The position numbers were made by a program, and so were the translations under genes. DNA of 9,622 nucleotides from an uncultured Lysobacteraceae bacterium (GTDB lineage: Bacteria; Pseudomonadota; Gammaproteobacteria; Xanthomonadales; Rhodanobacteraceae), in NCBI GenBank assembly GCA_946482585.1, contig CAMLSI010000187.1, positions 1 through 9,622 on the forward strand, given 5' to 3'. This document shows, piece after piece, positions 5,900 to 9,622 of this stretch. Below the pieces are notes generated by a model that worked only from the letters and a program-made list of their open reading frames with translations, was not told where the DNA came from and did no database searches. Within the stretch, counting starts at the first letter, position 1. Each line of letters begins with the position of its first letter.

Positions 5900-7065
5900 C
5901 GGCGCCTCGCGAAGTACTTGCGCAGGTAGAGCAGCGGTTCCATCAGCGCGGGCAGCGGATCGCGACGGTCGTAGACGGCCCAGCAGCGATCGGCCGCCGT
6001 CTCGGCGGCCGCGGTCTGCGGCGCGGGCAGCACGAAATCCATCGCATTGCGCCGGTAGAACTGCTGCGCGGCGAGGTCCTTGGCGAGATAGCGCCAGAGC
6101 ACGCCGTCGCGCTGTGCCGTGTCCGGCGGCGCGGGCTCGGCGCGCAGGTCGCGCGCCCAGGCGGTCGCGATGCGCTTGCCGGCCGCGTGGCTCAGTGCGA
6201 ACCACAGGGTGGGACGCGGATTGATCTCGATGAGCTTGAGGCGCCCGTCGCGTGGATCGCGCTTGAATTCGGTGCCGCAGATGCCGTGGAACCCGATGCG
6301 GCGCAGGAAATCCTGCGACAGCGCGCGCGTTTCCTCGCAAGGCCCGCTCAGCGCGAGCGACGCCGAGCCGAAGCCCGGCGGATACTGACGCAGCTTGCGC
6401 GCGACGAAGGACTGGTGCGCCTGCCCGGCGGCGTCGACGTAGGCGCCGAACACGGTGATCTCCGACTCCGCGCCCGGAATGATTTCCTGCACGAGCCAGC
6501 CGCCGCTGTCGGGCGGCAATTGCGACCAGAGGTCCTGCAGTTGTCCGCGCGTGCGCGCGACGAGCAGCTTGTCGCCGCGCAGGAACGGTCGCGCCTTGTG
6601 CACGAGCGCGGGCTTGAGCAGGCACGGAAACGGGATCAGGTCGATCGCCTCGCGCAGCGACGGCGCGTCCGGCAGGTGCCAGATTCCCGGCGTCGCCATG
6701 CCGTGGCGCGCGCACAACGCATGGAAGCGCTGCTTGTCGAGCAGCTCCGCGGCGACGCCGCCGTGGCAGCCGGCGAAACGGAAACGCGGCGCGAGCGCCG
6801 CGTGGTGCTGCGTGAGCCATTCGATGTAATGGTCGTTGGTCGGCAGCAGCAGCGGCGGCTCGGCCTGAGCGTCGGCGATGCCGCGCAGGCGGTCCTGCAG
6901 ATCCGCCTCGTCGCGCAGCAGCCAGCATTGCCGTGCCGCGCGCGACCAGCGCGCGCATCCGGCGGCCCGGTCGGCGCCCGCGACCGCATAGCCCGCCTGC
7001 TGCAGTTCGCGCAGCGCGTAGAGGCCCGTGGGCGAGAGTCCGAGGACGACGACATCGATGCGCAT
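5896..7065 (-). CDS. ATP-grasp ligase in the glycan operon
   Basis: This 389-residue protein has the ATP-grasp layout. A Rossmann-like pre-domain starts VVVLGLSPTGLYALRELQQAG and contains LLLPTNDHYIEWL. A DKQRF helix (110-114) comes next. The nucleotide-binding part has PCLLKPALVHK (Lys151) and WLVQEIIPGAE (Glu194), the hinge segment that holds ATP. The metal-binding part has GTEFKRDPRDGRLKLIEINPRP (Glu266, Glu280, Asn282). Such enzymes form an acyl-phosphate from a carboxylate and pass it to an amine, thiol or hydroxyl. It resembles the carbamoyl-phosphate-synthase-like and PylC-like ATP-grasp proteins found in capsule loci, but I cannot name a substrate. About 60 residues after the ATP-grasp domain are of unknown fold. 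Start is ATG 7065 with a strong Shine-Dalgarno; the long frame further upstream is a shadow of the membrane-protein gene. Cytoplasmic. Confidence 0.88.
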   Translation of the reverse strand: MRIDVVVLGLSPTGLYALRELQQAGYAVAGADRAAGCARWSRAARQCWLLRDEADLQDRLRGIADAQAEPPLLLPTNDHYIEWLTQHHAALAPRFRFAGCHGGVAAELLDKQRFHALCARHGMATPGIWHLPDAPSLREAIDLIPFPCLLKPALVHKARPFLRGDKLLVARTRGQLQDLWSQLPPDSGGWLVQEIIPGAESEITVFGAYVDAAGQAHQSFVARKLRQYPPGFGSASLALSGPCEETRALSQDFLRRIGFHGICGTEFKRDPRDGRLKLIEINPRPTLWFALSHAAGKRIATAWARDLRAEPAPPDTAQRDGVLWRYLAKDLAAQQFYRRNAMDFVLPAPQTAAAETAADRCWAVYDRRDPLPALMEPLLYLRKYFARRR

Positions 7066-7072
7066 GCGGCCG

Positions 7073-7078
7073 CTCCTC
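7073..7078 (-). promoter_or_regulatory. Shine-Dalgarno of the ATP-grasp gene, overlapping the previous stop
   Basis: On the minus strand TGAGGAG contains both the stop codon of the membrane-protein gene and the GAGGAG site, 7 nt before ATG 7065. It fixes the start of the ATP-grasp gene. Confidence 0.8.
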
Positions 7079-8399
7079 AGAAATTCAGGCGTTTGAGTAC
7101 GCGATGGATGGGACCGCGGCCGTGGATGAACACGCCGTAGACCATGAAGATCAGCAGCAGCGGCAGCGCCTGCATGCGCCAGCGGAACATCGCGCCCATG
7201 TTGGTCGCGGCCGAGCCGTAGACCACGAGCAGGCCGAACGCGAACACCGCGAGCGGCAGAGAAGCCTGGCGCGCATGCAGCCAGCTGTAGCGCAGGCCGC
7301 GCGCGAGGCTCGGCAACAGACAGAGGATCACGAGGATCTCGGGCAGCGCCATCAGCTGCCGCGCGCTGCCGATCTGGGTGAGATCGATCGAGATGAAGAA
7401 GAAATACAGCGCGGCCACGGCGGCACGTGCGCTGGAGGCGAAACCTTCGCCCCAGACCGCGGTTTCCGGCGCGTCGAAGAAGGCGCCGCTGCCGTGGCTG
7501 ATGTTGATGCGCGACTGGTTGATGTATTCGATGTCGAAGTAGTGCGACTGGCGGATGTAGTCCGAGCCCAGCACGCCGAAGCCGGCGAGATACGTCGCCA
7601 CGCCCATCAGCAGCACGAGGCTGCACATGGTCAGGAGCAGCGGCATCGTGCGCCGACCCTGCACCGGCAGATAGGAAACCAGGATGAGGAACAGGCAGAC
7701 GAAGAACAGGTACTCGCGGATGCCGAGCAGCGCGAGCAGCGCGGCCGGCATCGCGATCAGCGGCGTCACGCGGAATCCCTCGCGCAGGCGCACGACCGCC
7801 AGCACGAGCAGGCTGATGCTGAAGATCGACAGCGGATCCTTGAGCATCAGGCAGGACCAGTAGACGAAGGACGGAAGGAAAGCGATCAGCAGCGCGACGA
7901 CGCGCGCGAGCTTCTCGACGCGATAGACCGCGAGCGCGATGCGGAACACGATCAGCGGCGTCAACGCGCCGAGCGTGATGTTGATCAGCTGGATGTAGAC
8001 CGGTTCCGGCCCCAACAGCCAGTAGACGAGGCCGGTGAACTGGAACCAGCCGTTGTCGATCCAGTTCGGCGCGTTGAAGAAGCCGTCGCGCATCTGCTCG
8101 GCGATCGCCATGCCTTCGCGGTGGTAGCGCAGCGAATCGGGACTGAGGCTCAGCTGCCGGATCGCGTCGGTCATCGCGATGATCGCGACGCCGATCGCGC
8201 GCACGAGCCAGCCGCCGACGAACACGCGCAGCAGGAAGCGCTGCGCCGCCGGCGTCGGCACGGTTGCCGAGGTCGGCGGCAGCGGCGGCAGCGTTAGCGC
8301 CGCGCGCGGACCGCGGTCGCGCCGCGCGAGCAGCCAGGCCATGGCGACGCAGCCCAGCAGCAGGATCGCGACGCTGAATTCGAGCGCGGTCTCGAACAT
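7077..8399 (-). CDS. Polytopic membrane protein, GT-C or Wzy-like
   Basis: This 440-residue inner-membrane protein has roughly ten hydrophobic segments, at about 8-25, 56-77, 121-142, 145-158, 166-184, 191-204, 213-226, 228-246, 252-276, 324-340, 352-366, 381-397 and 409-425. One polar loop, about 277-325, contains an SDYIRQSHYFDIEYINQS stretch and is probably periplasmic. SPDSLRYHREG (86-96) after the second helix resembles the acidic first loop of GT39-type enzymes, and FRWRMQALPLL (405-415) resembles their late R-x-R-x-x-x-P motif. LKDPL lies at 186-190. These suggest an undecaprenyl-phosphate-sugar-dependent glycosyltransferase, or alternatively an O-antigen-type polymerase; I cannot decide. 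Start is ATG 8399, 2 nt after the stop of the glycosyltransferase gene. Residues 27-50 are a Pro-rich cytoplasmic linker. Its place between two glycan genes supports a role in assembling the same polymer. Confidence 0.75.
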   Translation of the reverse strand: MFETALEFSVAILLLGCVAMAWLLARRDRGPRAALTLPPLPPTSATVPTPAAQRFLLRVFVGGWLVRAIGVAIIAMTDAIRQLSLSPDSLRYHREGMAIAEQMRDGFFNAPNWIDNGWFQFTGLVYWLLGPEPVYIQLINITLGALTPLIVFRIALAVYRVEKLARVVALLIAFLPSFVYWSCLMLKDPLSIFSISLLVLAVVRLREGFRVTPLIAMPAALLALLGIREYLFFVCLFLILVSYLPVQGRRTMPLLLTMCSLVLLMGVATYLAGFGVLGSDYIRQSHYFDIEYINQSRINISHGSGAFFDAPETAVWGEGFASSARAAVAALYFFFISIDLTQIGSARQLMALPEILVILCLLPSLARGLRYSWLHARQASLPLAVFAFGLLVVYGSAATNMGAMFRWRMQALPLLLIFMVYGVFIHGRGPIHRVLKRLNF

Positions 8400-8401
8400 G
8401 G

Positions 8402-9595
8402 CTAGGCGCCGAGCAGTTCGCGGTAGGCGAGCGCATAGCGCGCGCTGCCGCCGCTCAGGGAGAAATGCCGCTCGGCGAGCGCGCGGCAGCGCGCCGGCAG
8501 CTGCGGGTCCTGCCACAGCTGCGCCAGACGCGCGAAGCTGCGCTGCCGTTCCGCCGGCGTGAACGCCGCGAGCACGCAGCCCACGCCGTCGTCGAGCAGC
8601 GCGTCGAGATCGCCGATGTCGCGATTGCCGACGACCGGCACGCCGCAGGCGAGGTATTCGCCGACCTTGGTCGGGCAGCTCGCGAGCTTCGCGAAATGCG
8701 GGCGGATGAACGACAGCGCCGCGTCGAAGGCGCGGATTTCGTCGGGCACCTGCGCCGGCGGCAGCGCGAGCAGGCGCACGCGGTCGCCGGGCACGCCGTG
8801 CCGCGCGAGCGTCGCGCGCAGCGGCGCTTCGGCGCTGCGCGTGATCAGGTGCAGCCGCGCGTCCGGGAAGGAGCCGAGCGCCGCGGCGAACCAGGCGATG
8901 ACCTCGTCGGGCAGGTATTCCTCGCTCAGCGAGCCGACGTAGCCGAACACCGGCGCGGCGCGCGGCCGCCGCGGCGCCGGCCGGAAACGCTCGAGATCCA
9001 CGCAGGTCGGAATCGTCGCGAGCGGCGGCAGCGGCGCGCCGCGCCAGGCGGGAAAGCCCTGCAGTTCGCGCGCGCCGCGCTCGCTCAGCGACACCAGGTA
9101 GTCGCTGTCGCGCAACACCCGGGCTTCGAGCGTCTTGGCGATGCGATAGACCGGACCGTTCGCGCGCAGGCGTCCGCGATAGACCTTTTCGTCGACCCAG
9201 AAGCCGCGCAGGTCGTTGACGAAGGGCACGCCGTCGCCACGCTTGAAGCGCTGCGCGACGAGCGCCGGGATGAAACTGCGCGCATGCACCAGCGCGAACC
9301 GGTGCTGCGCATGCAGACGCCGCACGGCGCGCAGCCCGCGATGAACGTCGATCAGCGAGGTCAGCGGGCCCAGCCCCGCGCGGCTGCGCAGCCAGTGCCA
9401 GCGAATCCCTTGCCGTGCGAGCGTCTCGCGCCAGCGCGCGGCGTCCGCGGCGGACGGCGGGCGGCGTTCGAACGTGAGCAGGGTGAAACGGAATCCGTTG
9501 CGCGCGAGCTCGCGCAGATAGGCGAGCACCTGCGATTCCACCAGCGGCTCGGCGATGCCGTTATACGAGAGATAGAGCACTTCAGCGGCGGCCAC
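8402..9595 (-). CDS. Glycosyltransferase family 4
   Basis: This 397-residue GT-B glycosyltransferase belongs to a GT4 subgroup recognised by its N terminus VLYLSYNGIAEPLVESQVLAYL, the HARSFIPAL segment (104-112), PFVNDLRGFWVDEK (124-137) and the donor-side ASCPTKVGEYLACGVPVV (305-322). In this subgroup the first Glu of the usual E-x7-E motif is replaced (Ala305 here) while the second (Glu313) remains, so the motif is degenerate by family habit rather than by damage. FGYVGSL (217-223) starts the C-terminal domain. It probably acts on the cytoplasmic face, adding a sugar to a lipid-linked glycan; the donor is unknown. Start GTG 9595 is chosen because GGGAGG lies 9 nt upstream; GTG 9580 (codon 6) would also give a normal N terminus. 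Its stop is 2 nt before the membrane-protein gene. Confidence 0.9.
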   Translation of the reverse strand: MAAAEVLYLSYNGIAEPLVESQVLAYLRELARNGFRFTLLTFERRPPSAADAARWRETLARQGIRWHWLRSRAGLGPLTSLIDVHRGLRAVRRLHAQHRFALVHARSFIPALVAQRFKRGDGVPFVNDLRGFWVDEKVYRGRLRANGPVYRIAKTLEARVLRDSDYLVSLSERGARELQGFPAWRGAPLPPLATIPTCVDLERFRPAPRRPRAAPVFGYVGSLSEEYLPDEVIAWFAAALGSFPDARLHLITRSAEAPLRATLARHGVPGDRVRLLALPPAQVPDEIRAFDAALSFIRPHFAKLASCPTKVGEYLACGVPVVGNRDIGDLDALLDDGVGCVLAAFTPAERQRSFARLAQLWQDPQLPARCRALAERHFSLSGGSARYALAYRELLGA

Positions 9596-9622
9596 GGTCG
9601 GCGACCTCCCGCAGCACGGCGA
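9582..9622 (-). CDS. Possible 3' end of the upstream operon gene
   Basis: Reading in from the right edge, one minus-strand frame gives 12 residues (AVLREVADRGRR) and then TGA at 9584-9582. It would overlap the glycosyltransferase start by 14 nt, in keeping with the tight junctions of this operon, and the Shine-Dalgarno GGGAGG would lie within its coding sequence. Twelve residues cannot identify a family, and an open frame this short could be chance. Confidence 0.35.
   Translation of the reverse strand, partial: AVLREVADRGRR

Noticed and set aside
6933..8297. 454-codon plus-strand open frame rich in His/Glu/Gln/Asp
   Set aside because: It is antisense to the membrane-protein and ATP-grasp genes. 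The charged composition is the mirror of hydrophobic codons on the other strand.
7066..8436. Long in-frame upstream extension of the ATP-grasp gene
   Set aside because: The extension lies over the membrane-protein gene in another frame and is Arg/Ala-rich without a domain. ATG 7065 has a strong Shine-Dalgarno and begins the Rossmann-like strand.

Overview
This is a GC-rich proteobacterial segment, most likely from a gammaproteobacterium of the Xanthomonadales/Lysobacterales type. That placement rests on high GC throughout, heavy GCG/CGC codon use, and a CadC-like winged-helix regulator whose domain wording (VPARVFDCMAYLIEH, TVPRFGYHW) is typical of that order. The lineage call is recognition of protein style, not a database result.

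The left third (1-3224) holds ordinary chromosomal genes. A winged-helix, single-pass membrane regulator leaves the window on the minus strand (starts at 592, end missing). Divergent from it is an AI-2E/PerM-type membrane protein (798-1883). Next comes a small unit on the plus strand: a three-BON-domain cytoplasmic protein (2045-2695) and a universal stress protein (2787-3224). A TTGAT-N4-ATCAA palindrome (1937-1950), a perfect-arm FNR/ANR/DNR box, lies upstream of the BON gene, so the BON-Usp pair is probably induced when oxygen falls. A terminator-like hairpin with a T6 run follows the Usp gene.

The right two thirds (3289-9622) is a tightly packed minus-strand operon for a surface polysaccharide or glycan. 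In transcription order (right to left) it has the last codons of an unseen gene, a GT4 glycosyltransferase (8402-9595), a polytopic membrane protein of GT-C or Wzy character (7077-8399), an ATP-grasp ligase (5896-7065), a YdjC/ChbG-type carbohydrate deacetylase (5045-5899), a hexapeptide-repeat acyltransferase (4470-5045) and a PglA-like GT4 glycosyltransferase (3289-4473). Junctions are 11 nt, 2 nt or overlapping (ATGA or TGATG), so the genes are probably translationally coupled and their products act on one glycan. The glycosyltransferases would build it, the membrane protein would polymerise, ligate or extend it, and the deacetylase, ATP-grasp ligase and acyltransferase would decorate it.

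No tRNA, rRNA, CRISPR array, insertion sequence or attachment site was seen. The most interesting items are the ATP-grasp/deacetylase/acyltransferase trio inside the glycan operon, the FNR-type box, the two competing hairpins at 3231-3263, and the hexanucleotide repeat in the regulator linker.
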